DNA from: Paramecium tetraurelia
Taxonomy: Eukaryota > Ciliophora > Oligohymenophorea > Peniculida > Parameciidae
Direction of reading: 5' to 3'
Assembly (NCBI RefSeq): GCF_000165425.1
Contig: NW_001799211.1
Location: 248,001-312,000 of the forward strand
Length of the DNA: 64,000 bases
Part shown: in pieces, positions 25,792-36,652 of the stretch
How positions within the stretch are numbered: position 1 is the stretch's first letter
Layout: every line of letters begins with the position of its first letter
The notes under the pieces: model-generated
The model's database searches: none
The model's input: the letters and a program-made list of their open reading frames with translations, nothing else
What the model was told of the DNA's origin: nothing
Position numbers and translations under genes: made by a program

Positions 25792-26594
25792 TAATGTAAA
25801 ATAATAAATATCAACTATTTTAATTTAAAACAGTCTTCAATGCTAAATAATACAAGCAGACTAATTTAAAAATATAATATTATAAAATTAAATGTTAATT
25901 TATTAAACAAATTAATATATAATATATTTAATCTTAGCTAATAGGATAATTAGATGATTATCAAGCAGTAGGTTTAGCCAAAAATAAAATAGTCCTTTTA
26001 TAAACTTAATTACCTAATATATTTTGGCAGCGTTAAAGCATATAAAATGGCAATTATTGGCAAAAAGTGATAGAATAATTTTTTATTTTATTACAGTAAT
26101 TGATTAGGTAGTCTCTATTTATTGAAATTTTTATTTTATTAAATTTAATATTAAGGTCATTGACTTTAAAAATAATCAGAAATAACTTCTAAATATCGTA
26201 TATGTATTAAAGTATACCCGAGTAAAAATATTTAATTTTAATACAATAAACATCTCTTAGTTGAAGATCTAATATTAATGAAAATATATGTTTCATACGA
26301 GAATAACAACCCTCCAAGTAAAATTCATTATTGTTGCAGATAATAAAGCATTTTCCAAGATTTAGTATCTTACATACTAAACAATTTAATAATACTGGTT
26401 AATTTTTATAACATGTAATAAATCAATTATATACACTGTTATTATAAAATTTATAAATTATATATATATTGATTGTTGAGTCAACATATAATTATTTATA
26501 TCTGATTTTAATGTCTAAATTCTGTTACTTTAATTTATAATAAATGATGGTATATATTATAATGAACTATTTCTATTTATGTATTATATTTAAT
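25792..26594. other. Long AT-rich intergenic region
   Basis: 803 nt between two minus-strand genes, unusually long for this gene density. It should contain the zinc-knuckle gene promoter. I see no conserved coding segment, tRNA cloverleaf or clear repeat. It could hide a decayed gene or a noncoding RNA. Confidence 0.4.
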
Positions 26595-28539
26595 TCAATG
26601 AAAATATTCATCATACAAGTAAATAAACATCTTTACCAATATTAAATTATCAATAAATTCAATATGGGCTGCCCTTCCAATAAATTTATCCAATTTTCTA
26701 TGATAATAGTAATTAATACTTTTTAGTTATTAAGAAATTAATATCAAATCGATCTATTTTTCCGCATTTTGATAAAATGTTTGATACTGTTTCATTATAG
26801 GCCTAAACTCTTTGATCGTTTGAGTTCTCAATTTTCTGGATCAGAGCAGAATGGAAAGGCACATAATGATCTTAAAATGAAGACATCAAAACTACATTGT
26901 CAAACCAATTTAATCCTTCTGCCTTACTCAAAGTATATATGTAAGTGTTTTTAATATCTTTATGATCTCTTTAACTTAATTCTTCAAGCGTCTTGCATTT
27001 ATTCCATTTTTGAATCATCATCAATCCAGTATCCACTAAAACACTTTCTGATGAGGCATATCCACAATGAGGTGATCCAAGACTGACATAAGTATGCATA
27101 AACTGTTTAAACTCACTCAATTCAGGAAGTGCTGCCCTTATGATTAGGCCTCCAAGGGAATGCCCAATAAATGACAATCTAAATTCTGTTACATTTTCAT
27201 CATTTATAAAGTTTGAGACTTCGTTGGCTAGTAATTATGCTTATTCCTGAATTGGTTTATTTGAAGTTCCATCGTTGCATGTTGGACAAATCAATCTAAT
27301 TTTATCCTTAAAACGAATTGTCAATATGGATTTCCAGTATCTCATGTCATAGGAAGTACCTTGATATCCATGAACTAAGACGACATAGTGGATAAGGGAA
27401 TTTTGAGATTTCTGCATAAATCCCTTTTAAAGACAAGTATGTTTGAAAATAAATGGATTTGCATTTAGTGGTTGGAGCAATTCGGCATATTTAATTGCAT
27501 CAAGTTCTTAAGAGTTAATTTGACTTCTGTATTGTTTTGCTTATTCATGATTGTTTCTTCCGTTTAAAAGAGCCTGATCTAGTTGTTTAACTTCAGATTT
27601 ATTTAAGAAAACGCAATTTTACCACCTTTACATCATTTGACATAAATATTCCTATTCCAATTAGTCTTAGAGCTTTTGATGGTTCTCCTTGATTGCATTC
27701 ACGAGTTCACACCATAACATATACATATCATGATGAAGATCATGTAAACTCTATTGATGGATAAGAATATACTTGTATAATTTAATCATCTATTTCTCTG
27801 TCATTTAAATCAAATTACTTTTCCTAATATTTTAACTAAGTGAGTTTCTTTTCGTTCTGTAGACTATCAAGTTGTTTGACTAATTATTTCCTATTATCCA
27901 ACATCAAATATATAGACTAATTTAAAAGCTCTTATAATTTCTCTTACGTTTGGAGTTCTGCAGCTAATTACTGTTTTGTAAATGAAAATTGAATTGGAAT
28001 TGTATGGATTTAAGTTTCTAATAAACAAAAGTGAGCTGAATCAAACTCAATAGGATAATAAGCTTAATTATAAGTTAATGTATTAGAAACTGTTAAAGTG
28101 GCTCTGGATATGATTTGCATTTATTATTTAATTGACAATGCAACTTCCTTCAAATTATCGACAAAAAGATCTCCTAAAAGCTTTTTATCTAGAAACAACA
28201 ATTCAATGACGATTTCAATATTTTGAGTTTCTTATTATCGAAATACGCAACCAATATTAGTAGGCATTTCTTCATCCTCATATCGAATCAAGAACCCTTA
28301 TGAATAGAAATATTTATCCTCTATGTTCTCTTCGTAGAATACAAAATTTTTATCGACCTCATTAGTAGTATACGGATCACGTCTTATTGAATTGAAGATC
28401 AAATAAGGCTAAGCTTCTGGCTATTTAAGATGAAGAGAATAAATACTATTTGAACTCTTATCTAATAGATTCCTTAAGTGAAGAGATCAATGTTTGTGAA
28501 TTTCTTAAAATGAATTAAAACCTCAATCTGTGATTTCAT
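26595..28539 (-). CDS. FAM135-type lipase/esterase (DUF676 alpha/beta hydrolase)
   Basis: Start ATG 28537-28539 (MKSQIEVLIHFKKFTNIDL), stop TGA 26595-26597, introns at 28421-28446, 27751-27772 and 26698-26719, 624 aa. The N-terminal part has FTNIDLFTQGIYQIRVQI, PYLIFNSIRRDPYTTNE and FLIRYEDEEMPTNIG, as in the FAM135 N-terminal domain. The C-terminal third is a DUF676 hydrolase with the nucleophile elbow FIGHSLGGLIIRAALPEL, HTYVSLGSPHCGYASS, MSSFQDHYVPFHSAL (acid/His region) and KFIGRAAHIEFID. FAM135 proteins are putative lipases or serine esterases; the substrate is unknown. Confidence 0.88.
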
Positions 28540-28563
28540 GTTAATAATATTTATTATTAATAT

Positions 28564-29171
28564 TCATTTGTCTTAGACTGTCTTAATAAGCCATTCCATT
28601 CCTTCTTGTAATCCTTCCTGGGTTTTAGCTGAACATGCGACAATCGACCATTATCTATCTGTAATTTTATTTAATTTCAAACTATCAGAGATCTGAATTA
28701 AGTAAGCATACTAACCTCATCTGCGGGAAGAGCTTGCACCAAATCTTATTTATTTGCAAATACCAAAAGGGGCACCTTCTTTAATTCAGCCTCTCCTAAT
28801 AGTTTGTCCAATTCCTTGCCTCCCTCTTCCAAACGCATTTAATCTGATGAATCGATAACAAACACCAAAGCATCTGTGTTTTCATAGAAATTGCTCCAAT
28901 ATTCACGTAGTTTCTATGATGCACTAAATCAATACTTCTTGACCTCCAACATCCCAAACATTCAATTTGAATCCTTCGTGTTACAAATTTTTGATATTAA
29001 AACCATGTGTGGGAGCAATTTGATTGATGTCCTCGTTAGACAAAGCCTTCAGAATAGTAGTTTTACCGGCATTATCTAATCCTAAGACTAGAATTCTCAA
29101 TTCCTTTTCTGACTTTTTGATCTTTCGAATGATATTCAACAATCCCTAATTTTACCATGAACACATACCAT
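28564..29171 (-). CDS. ARL3-like small GTPase
   Basis: Start ATG 29169-29171, stop TGA 28564-28566, introns 29146-29168 (23 nt, immediately after the ATG), 28914-28935 and 28693-28715, 179 aa. The protein begins [17 protein letters not shown]-motifs: GLDNAGKTT (P-loop), [11 protein letters not shown] (switch 1), WDVGGQEKLREYW (switch 2), FANKQDL and CSAKTQEG. The wording GFNIK, WDVGGQ and the N-terminal helix fit ARL3 best. ARL3 releases lipidated cargo inside cilia, in keeping with a ciliate. The start codon is recognised only because removal of the 23-nt intron links ATG to Gly2 of the conserved N-terminus. Confidence 0.92.
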
Positions 29172-29217
29172 TCTTAAAGATTTGTTTTAATATTTTTATT
29201 TATTATTTATTAATAAA

Positions 29218-30120
29218 TCATGGATATAGAGGTTTGTCTTCGCTGATATGAGAACTCGACATATCTGGGTGATGCACTTGGTACACCTATTCCTTAACTC
29301 TAAATTCAGATAGTACTATATTCATACCTTCCACTTGCAGCATCTCTTGCAGCCACTCGTTTCTTAGCCTCATTGATCTCACTCTAAGTAATGTTCGTAT
29401 ATCTCTCGTCAGCCCACATTGTATCAGGTCTCAAATTGTCTCTATGTCCATCAGCCCAGGTCTTATCTGAAACATCCTTTGCTGTTCTGCCCTACGAAGA
29501 ATATTTGCACTCTAATTATACCTTATTGTAGGGAGAAACCTCCAAAACCGAACGATATTGGAGTGTCTGGATGGCTTCAATTTTATCTAGTTACCTCTTT
29601 TTTTCCTTCAATCCTTCCAAAGCCCATTTGGGACAAATAGAAATGATGTTATCAGCTTCTTCTTGGCATTTAGTTACTCCATTTACATTTTAACATCTTT
29701 TGAAGGCATCAATTTATCTAACGCATCCTCTTGGAAGTGCTTAAGCTCTAATTGCTAGTGCTGTAAACATTGGTGCATCTCTATTGAATTTAGAATTAGT
29801 TATTACTTTCTTGTCTACCATCCGTGATTTCCAAAGTGTTATTCACTCAAAGGATCATAATGAGTTGGGAAAAACACACTCCAATTAACTCTGTTAGGAT
29901 ATGGATCAGGGAAGTAAAATCCATTGCCATTTCTTATACCCATACCCATTCTCTTTTGATTTGGGATTTATTGCATGGCAAATGGGTTATATGGTGCAAT
30001 AGCTCTTCTCCATTTAGATAAAGTGTTGTTCAGAAGATTCTTCTTGACATTCAAATAAGGATAATTGGTTTCATAATATTCGATATCCAATGGCTATCCA
30101 TCTGGGTTGTCACTTGACAT
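29218..30120 (-). CDS. CX9C-type (CHCH-like) mitochondrial protein, possible complex I accessory subunit
   Basis: Start ATG 30118-30120 (MSSDNPDGQPLDIEYYET), stop TGA 29218-29220, introns 29815-29846 (32 nt) and 29300-29327 (28 nt), 280 aa. The middle contains CVRQIDAFKRC (C-X9-C), then VTKCQEEADNIISIC (C-X10-C), and PKWALEGLKEKKR, a twin-cysteine helical hairpin typical of intermembrane-space proteins such as NDUFA8, COX6B and their relatives. Flanking regions are rich in aromatic and proline residues (NGNGFYFPDPYPNRVNWS). NDUFA8-like complex I subunits carry similar hairpins, but the extra sequence is not recognised, so the complex assignment is tentative. Confidence 0.6.
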
Positions 30121-30166
30121 GTATAAAGATTTAATTATTAATACAATTTAAAATTTAAAATAAAAA
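30121..30166. promoter_or_regulatory. Very short divergent promoter region
   Basis: Only 46 AT-rich nt separate the ATG of the CX9C protein gene (minus) from the ATG of the CHY zinc-finger gene (plus). Both transcription starts must lie here or inside the genes. No specific motif is recognised. Confidence 0.35.
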
Positions 30167-30513
30167 ATGTGCAAACATATTCTCAATGCCTAAGTTGCCA
30201 TCAGAGCCCAATGTTGCAAAAAGTATGATATTAATTATACATCTATAAGATGGTTTGATTGTGCTGACTGTCACTAAGAACTGGAAGATCATCCATTATT
30301 AAAAAATATTGAGATGGTTTTCGCTTGTAAGAAATGCAAGAAAGTTTTCCGCAAAGACATCACTGATTACGATGAATCAGATGAATATTGTCCACAGTAA
30401 AAATAAATCAATACCTTTATAGTTGTGATAATCATTATGTTATCAAAGCAGTTACATAAGAATCAAAAGAGATTCAGAAATTCGAGAATTTAGTTAAAGA
30501 AGTCAAATAATGA
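30167..30513 (+). CDS. CHY zinc-finger protein (Hot13-like)
   Basis: Start ATG 30167, stop TGA 30511-30513, one intron 30397-30422 (26 nt), 106 aa. The whole protein is a zf-CHY module: MCKHILNAQVAIRAQCC, WFDCADCHQELEDHP, MVFACKKCKKVFRKDI, DEYCPHCDNHYV. All Cys and His ligands of the family appear in order. Small stand-alone CHY proteins include yeast Hot13, a zinc protein of the mitochondrial intermembrane space that acts in Mia40 oxidation. It is divergently paired with a CX9C protein, a typical Mia40 substrate class; a functional link between the neighbours is speculative. Confidence 0.88.
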
Positions 30514-31078
30514 TTTAATATATGGTCATCTATTTATCTTAATTATTCAAATTTTTCAAGTCAAGTTTAAATTATCAATCAACATAATTATTCTATATTT
30601 ACAAACATCAATATTCATAAACTTCCACTACTTAGATTGTCTAATAAACTGATCAATTTTTATTATGTTCCATGATGTTACTAAAATATTTAATATAATA
30701 GTGTATAAGAATGTTCATGTAAAATATTAATATAAATCATGGATGTTTATGTATGAATTGCAGATAGTGCTTAGAATGAGATATCTCAATTAATACTCTA
30801 GCAATATTTCTAAATTTAAGGTCGATTATTTTGAATAACAATAAAGTGCTATATATATGTTATAATTTTTATGTAAAATCCCAGGAGTTCTTCTACTTAT
30901 TCGATCAATATACCAAAAATGATTCCACTTTCCTAGGTGACCCTTTATTACTCCCTCTCTCGCTTCAAATTCCAATCTCCAGTCCGCACTTACCTGTAGT
31001 TTTAATTTGCATACTTTTAGCAAAACCAACGAAATCAAATAGAGACAATAGCTGCACTAAACTCTAACAAATAAACTT
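30514..31078. other. Intergenic region with a less AT-rich patch
   Basis: 565 nt between two plus-strand genes. Most is AT-rich filler, but about 30880-31040 is clearly richer in C and G, with pyrimidine runs such as ctccctctctcgc. Both strands are open through it. I cannot identify a gene; it could be a decayed exon or a noncoding RNA. Confidence 0.4.
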
Positions 31079-32450
31079 ATGACTCAAGTAAGCAAAGGTA
31101 ACAATTCTCACTCCAAAACATTAACCAAATTGACAAGACGTACTTCATCATATGTAAATGATAAATATTAACAACTATGGGAATCGCTTAAATTTAAAAC
31201 TATTCACGAACCCTATGATGTGAACATGCTACAAGAGTTTTTTTATGATTTAGTCAAAGAAGAAAACTTCATCAACATTGATCGCTATGAATTCCCTGTA
31301 CATAATAAAGCTGATTTCACTCATTTTAAATCATATTTCATTACGGTTTTATTTCATGAACGAGACTTGAATAAATACTTATTTAAATTAGAATCAATAA
31401 GAATGTCTCATTTGCGATTGTTATCCATTAATTAAGAATTGAAAGGCTTTTTTGGGTTAAATCAAATCTTAAAATCTCTATTTGAGCATTTAAGAATGGA
31501 CATCACTTTAAAGAATTATGTCAGCGATTATGAGAGTGTTAAGGATATTTGGTTAGAGGTCTCAACTAATATATTGTAACCGTAGGATGACAATTAGAAA
31601 TTACATAAGTAGATTCGAAATTATGCAGAAACAAATAAACTTAATCATGTGCATTTCTTCAATTTTAAGTTTCTCCTGTATAAGGTATTGCTAAAGCATA
31701 AGATTTCAATGAGAGGGATCAAAAAGGTCTTGAAATTATTAGATAATTGGAAAAGCACTGTTATGAGATGCGAACGCATTATGGAATTGATTCTTTGCAA
31801 TTGTACTAAAATTGCTAAAAGCTTATAGATTAGTATCTAATGTACTGTATGGTAACTGACCAAAAGCATGAAACTATTCAAAGAAGAGCGATAGAACTTA
31901 TACTAGAATATTTATACGACAATGATCATAGATCAATTAAGAAATGTGATTTGCATTAATACCATTATGTTCACCAATCAATGCAAAAAGTGATATCCAG
32001 ATTAAACACATCTCAAATATTAATACAAGATTTCCATTAGGATCTTGATTCAATATTTGTATAGAAATTGCAAATTAAGAAGTAATCTTTAGTTGAGTTT
32101 GGAATATAATTGCAACAGATTCCCTTTTTTATGTAAATATACGATGTAAATTGTGTAAATGATATTTAGGATTATGAAGTAAATGCCCATCGTTTATTGG
32201 AAACCGAACTTGATTTCATGTTGAGTAATCGGACCTACTTTAGATAAAAAGAGATTGAATTGATTCATAAAAACATGAACATCTCGCATGAAGTCTTTGA
32301 TTTATACATCATGGTAGGATATTCACTATATTATTCAAGAGATTATAAGATACCCTCTATGGAGTACCAACGAAAGCCATAATAAACAGAATAAACTAGT
32401 ATCGAATGTGGGTTGTTAATGAAAAAATAAAAACGAATGAAATTTATTGA
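31079..32450 (+). CDS. Unknown helical protein
   Basis: Start ATG 31079 (MTQVSKGNNSHSKTLTKLT), stop TGA 32448-32450, introns near 31803-31828 and 32310-32335 (26 nt each), 439 aa with an exon sum divisible by three. The protein is rich in leucine-containing helices (FLLYKVLLKHKISMRG, RAIELILEYLYDNDHRS, ESIRMSHLRLLS), with no signal peptide or transmembrane segment. I do not recognise a domain. An alternative in which the second intron is retained would read into the next gene, but the spliced form ends cleanly 14 nt before the next ATG. Confidence 0.6.
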
Positions 32451-32464
32451 TATTTATTAAAATT

Positions 32465-33234
32465 ATGTTCCACTTGTTGCTTATTCTAGCTGTTGTTTAA
32501 GCAAGAAACAATTATTAAAATGATACAATCAGAATTCAAACTCCGGGTTGATATTGCTCTCTAATGTGAACAATACAAAAACATTTTTTATTCTTGTTTT
32601 ATCACATCATCAGCTTATCCGACATATAATGATGATGTTGTTATGAATTAAACGAATTCGATCATAGAAGCATATTAAACAATTGAATCCCCAGAAGTTA
32701 GATATGAAATTCAAATGAAAGCTAGTAAGAGAATCAAAATTGATGCCATTCAATATTGCATCCTTCAACAAACAGGTTTGACAGCTTAATAAGTATTTAG
32801 ATGATTTTAGATGTATGATGAGTCAGAAGTGGGATAATTCAATGTTACTTAATATTATTATTTGATGAATGACTTTGATTTTTCATAATATTAAAATCAA
32901 TCTGCCAAAATTACCTTTGATGAAGCTGAAGAATCAGTTTGGAGAATCATGGAAGTATTTCATTGATTTATTTTAAGATTTCTAAGCAAAATGGTGGGAA
33001 ATTATTGGCTCTTCTTAATACCCTGATTATTTGGAGTTTCCATACGAACCTAAAGTCTTTGGTCAATCAATAGACAAATAATCAAATCTTTCGAAATTGA
33101 AATTTGCTTCAGTGCTTTTAGCATTTTTTGTGATCATGATTAAAGATACTATGAATATAATCATCATACGATAAAGGATAGCCATAAGAAAGTTGAATAA
33201 AAAGAAAGAAAAGAAATCTAAAAAGCAGAAATGA
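32465..33234 (+). CDS. Type I membrane protein with signal peptide and lysine-rich tail (5' junction unresolved)
   Basis: The 3' part is clear: TYNDDVVMNQTNSIIEAY, WWEIIGSSQYPDYLEFPYE, a transmembrane helix (FASVLLAFFVIMI) and a basic tail ending KKKEKKSKKQK before TGA 33232-33234. Two very short introns are needed, about 18 nt near 32792-32809 and 19 nt near 32937-32955. ATG 32465 gives a good signal peptide (MFHLLLILAVVQARNNYQ), as expected for a type I protein. However, this frame hits TGA after IRIQTPG, and the downstream frame (LRVDIALQCEQYKNIFYSC) is offset by one. I find no GT..AG intron of suitable length. A one-base error, an unusual intron or a frameshift mutation is possible. Confidence 0.5.
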
Positions 33235-33261
33235 AATATATTATTTTTAATAAATTATCAA

Positions 33262-34061
33262 ATGTCTATTTGTGAAATCTGTTTTATAAGAGACAAACTT
33301 ATTATTTGGTATTCATTTTCAACTCAAAATTAGTCCTAAATGCTCTAGAAATGTTTGTTCATTGTGCAGTAAATTGTCAGATTGTGATCTTTGCATTCTA
33401 ATTGAAATGAAATTTGCATTTGTAATATCAACCACAAATATTAGCTATATCAACAACATAAATCACAAACTGAAGAGCAAGCATATCAATTATAATAAAT
33501 TAATGAGAAGATAAACACTCTTAACCAAGAAATTTCCTTAATTTAAAAGGTAAGCTCACATCTAGATAAACATGAAAATAAAAAAAGTGATTCCCTAGAG
33601 TTTTAAATGAGTGAAACAATCATTGATAAACAACATGAGCTTGAAGATATTGAAGGTGAAATTGAAAACTAAAAAGTAAAGTAGATTGATTTTAGTATGA
33701 TTTTAGTTGATGAGGGCAATGAAGAATTAAATGCATTAAAAAGTTAGCAATTAAAATTATCCACACAAAATAAGGAGTTGGACTTAAAAATCAATGAAGC
33801 AGAGAAAGAATATGAGGTGCTTCAAGAAACTCTGAATTTAAAGAAATAACAAATATATTAGATCTTATAAACTCTGAAAAATAAGACTAGTTTATTAAGA
33901 GGAAGCTAAGAAGAAAAACATTATTCTTAAAGCAATTTAGCACTAACTCTTCCTGGGAAGTAACAAAAGGCTATTTCAGGAGAAGAAAAATCATAAAATC
34001 CAGGGTAATGCAATTATTAGATCTATATAGATTATGTGCCGGATAGTGTGTGGTATAATGA
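33262..34061 (+). CDS. Zinc-finger (treble CXXC) coiled-coil protein
   Basis: Start ATG 33262, stop TGA 34059-34061, introns 33309-33333, 33422-33444 and 34005-34030, 241 aa. Residues 3-40 contain eight cysteines in four CXXC pairs: CEIC, CPKC, CSLC and CDLC (ICEICFIRDKLIICPKCSR, NVCSLCSKLSDCDLC), a RING- or B-box-like two-zinc module. The rest is a long coiled coil (QHKSQTEEQAYQLQQINEK, LDLKINEAEKEYEVLQE). The arrangement recalls coiled-coil RING/B-box proteins, but the lack of a typical His ligand makes an E3 function uncertain. It converges on the calcineurin A gene 33 nt away. Confidence 0.7.
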
Positions 34062-34094
34062 ATTTAAATTAATTTATAATTTGATAATTTTTAC

Positions 34095-35865
34095 TCACTT
34101 TTTCTTTGTCTTAGAAGTGGTTGAATTAGTTGATTTGTTAATCGAAATCGATTGTTGTGGTGATTAAGCCATCGTAGGCATTTTTTCATTGACAATATCT
34201 GCATTTTTAGCAACATTAAAGTCAGCCAGAGCTAAATATTAGATTTCCCAAATTACCATCCATTATAGCTGATTTGCCAGCTGTCAAAACTCCTCTCGGC
34301 AATCTTTTATCAGGACATGCTCCTTTAAGTTAAATTATGCTTTCGCTTTATTCTCTCAAAGTCTTTTGCATTTTTATCATATTAGCTACAAAAAGGATTT
34401 TCTTCTTCAATTTTTCTGTATCTTTTCAAATGAATATTAGAATTATTACTTTTGGCATTATTGGATCCAGTGGTGCTTTGCTTGTCAAATTACTTATTTT
34501 ATTAAGTCAATTCCTTAAACTGCTTGATATCTTCCTCATTAACTTCCTCATCATCAACTTGATCTCCAACTTATAGCAAATTGTAAAGCATTTCAGTTAC
34601 TTTTTCGGCTACAAACGGAATAGACCATGTAAATATATCCATGAAGTTTGGCAATAAATATGGATGAGGTGTATATTAAAACTATTAAATATTCAGAGTA
34701 TTATTCTTGTAATTAATAAATTAATGCAATTACTTCAAATTTAATTACAGCACCCTTATTATTGTAAACATCACAGTAATTAGGTGCACTGAAAATAGTA
34801 ATGACAACAGGAAAATCTTTCCCTCCATGCCATCTATGCATTTTATATCCATCTAATTGAGCCTAATATAATTATATTGGCTTAACCTCATGAGCACGAA
34901 TGATAGATATCAGATTGTTCTTCTGTAAGAATTTGGAAGCTGCATCGTTTCCAAAAAACCAACTGCATCCTCTCACCTCATTTCCTTTCCATTAACCATC
35001 CATATTTCCTTAATCTTAATCTACTGGGTCGCTCCATAATAGATCACAAAACAATCCGCTTCGAGGTGGCTCATGATAGCGATCCAATTTCTTAATATCT
35101 TCTAACTAAAATGAAGGTCATCATGTACAGATTTTAAATCAGGAGATATTCCTCCATGAATTGCTATAAATTTTGAGTTGATTATGCAAGCTAAAGGAAA
35201 CAAATCAAATGAATCCATCAACATATCGTAGGTTTCTTAATCATACTTGTAAAGACCTTTGTAAATCATTCTAAGTACATTCATCTTTAAAATTAAAGAA
35301 TGCTGTCAGCTATCTACATTCGTGGTTTCCCCTCAAAAAATATACAGTATTTGGATAATTCAGTTTTATTGCATAAAGCAGAATTATTACTTCTATAGAA
35401 TAAGATCCCCTATCAACAAAGTCTCCAAGAAACAGATATCTACACTCAATCAATTAAACTTACTTAGTTGTCTCTGGATTCCCTCCTACCTTAGGCTCCA
35501 AGAGTTTTAACAAATCATAGTATTATCTAATCATCTCTTTATTCATACCCATGAATGTCTCCTACTACTGTAAGTGGATCTTGCAAATATATTACGTTCC
35601 CTTCATTCTCTACAGATCACTAACTTTTATACTTAATAATTTATTGCAATCTCCAACTAACTTGTAAAGGTCTTCTTTAGAAACTCTTCCTTCTTTCTAA
35701 AGATGATCCTTAAGCAATTTCCAATCAGGTTTGTCTTTTCATATCAAATTTTTACGTACTTTTCAATTTGTCTGGGAACATGAGACTCTTCATTAATGGC
35801 CTATGAGGAGGAGGCTTTAGAGTCTTTACATGTCTGTCATTCGCTGGGTCTTTCAGAGTGTCCAT
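34095..35865 (-). CDS. Calcineurin A (PP2B) catalytic subunit
   Basis: Start ATG 35863-35865 ([20 protein letters not shown]), stop TGA 34095-34097. Introns include 35735-35759, 35527-35548 and a 24-nt one near 35450; more are needed. Domains in order: catalytic PPP core with [68 protein letters not shown]; the calcineurin-B-binding helix region ([20 protein letters not shown]); and a calmodulin-binding and autoinhibitory part ([20 protein letters not shown], then [11 protein letters not shown]). The [12 protein letters not shown] segment and the LPSGVLxxGK-type segment identify PP2B and not PP1 or PP2A. It is the calcium/calmodulin-regulated phosphatase and needs a calcineurin B partner, which is not in the window. 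Confidence 0.9.
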
Positions 35866-36652
35866 TTTATTAGTATTAATTTCTGAAATTAAATAAAAAT
35901 CTATACCTTCAGAAATTGCTAACGTAGCTATAGTTTATTTGAATAATTACTAAGTAAGTTTTAAAATTTAAATCTCATAAAATCTAAAATCTGAATTTCA
36001 AATTGATATATTCATCTATAGAGTAAAATTCATAACTTCAATATGAGCTTTGCGATGTAATAATGTTATAATTGTTTTTAAATGGATATAATTAGCTTCA
36101 TTATCCATTTAAATATATTGCATCTTAAGGAAAAAGATAAATTTAGCTCTATTTAGCCAAACATTATTTCTTAAACTAAGAAATAATTGATATTGATATA
36201 TATATTCATTGACTCATAAGATTAATTATTTAAGACTAAAATAATTGATAATTATTTGTAAAATAAACTGAAATATCTGTTAAAGTATAATTTGATGCTT
36301 CCTATTTAATCTCTTTCAGAGTTTATTTAATGATTTATTTCAATTTCATTTAACAAATGTAAATTTTTGAAATCATGAAATGATTTTTTATTTTATAAAA
36401 TACTGTAATTATGTATGATTTATCAATTTTCAGAAAAATAAAATAACATAAAAAATTCATATAGATTAAATTTCAATTAGAAGTAAAAATAGATTAAAAG
36501 TTACTTAATCTAAAGAATCTGATAAAGATTAAATAATTAATTGATAAGGATAAAGTTATTTAAATTTTTTAGTCCAATTATAATAGAATTATATTAGATT
36601 TTAAAATTTTAGATGAGTTAATTTTATATATTTTAACCCTATAATATAATAA
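35866..36652. other. Long AT-rich intergenic region
   Basis: 787 nt between two minus-strand genes with no recognised coding segment. It should hold the calcineurin A promoter. Composition is almost only A and T with short runs. Confidence 0.4.

Noticed and set aside
31001-31010. Possible U1 snRNA 5' end (acttacctg)
   Set aside because: The match is short, and no U1-like Sm site or stem order follows; left only as part of an unexplained patch.
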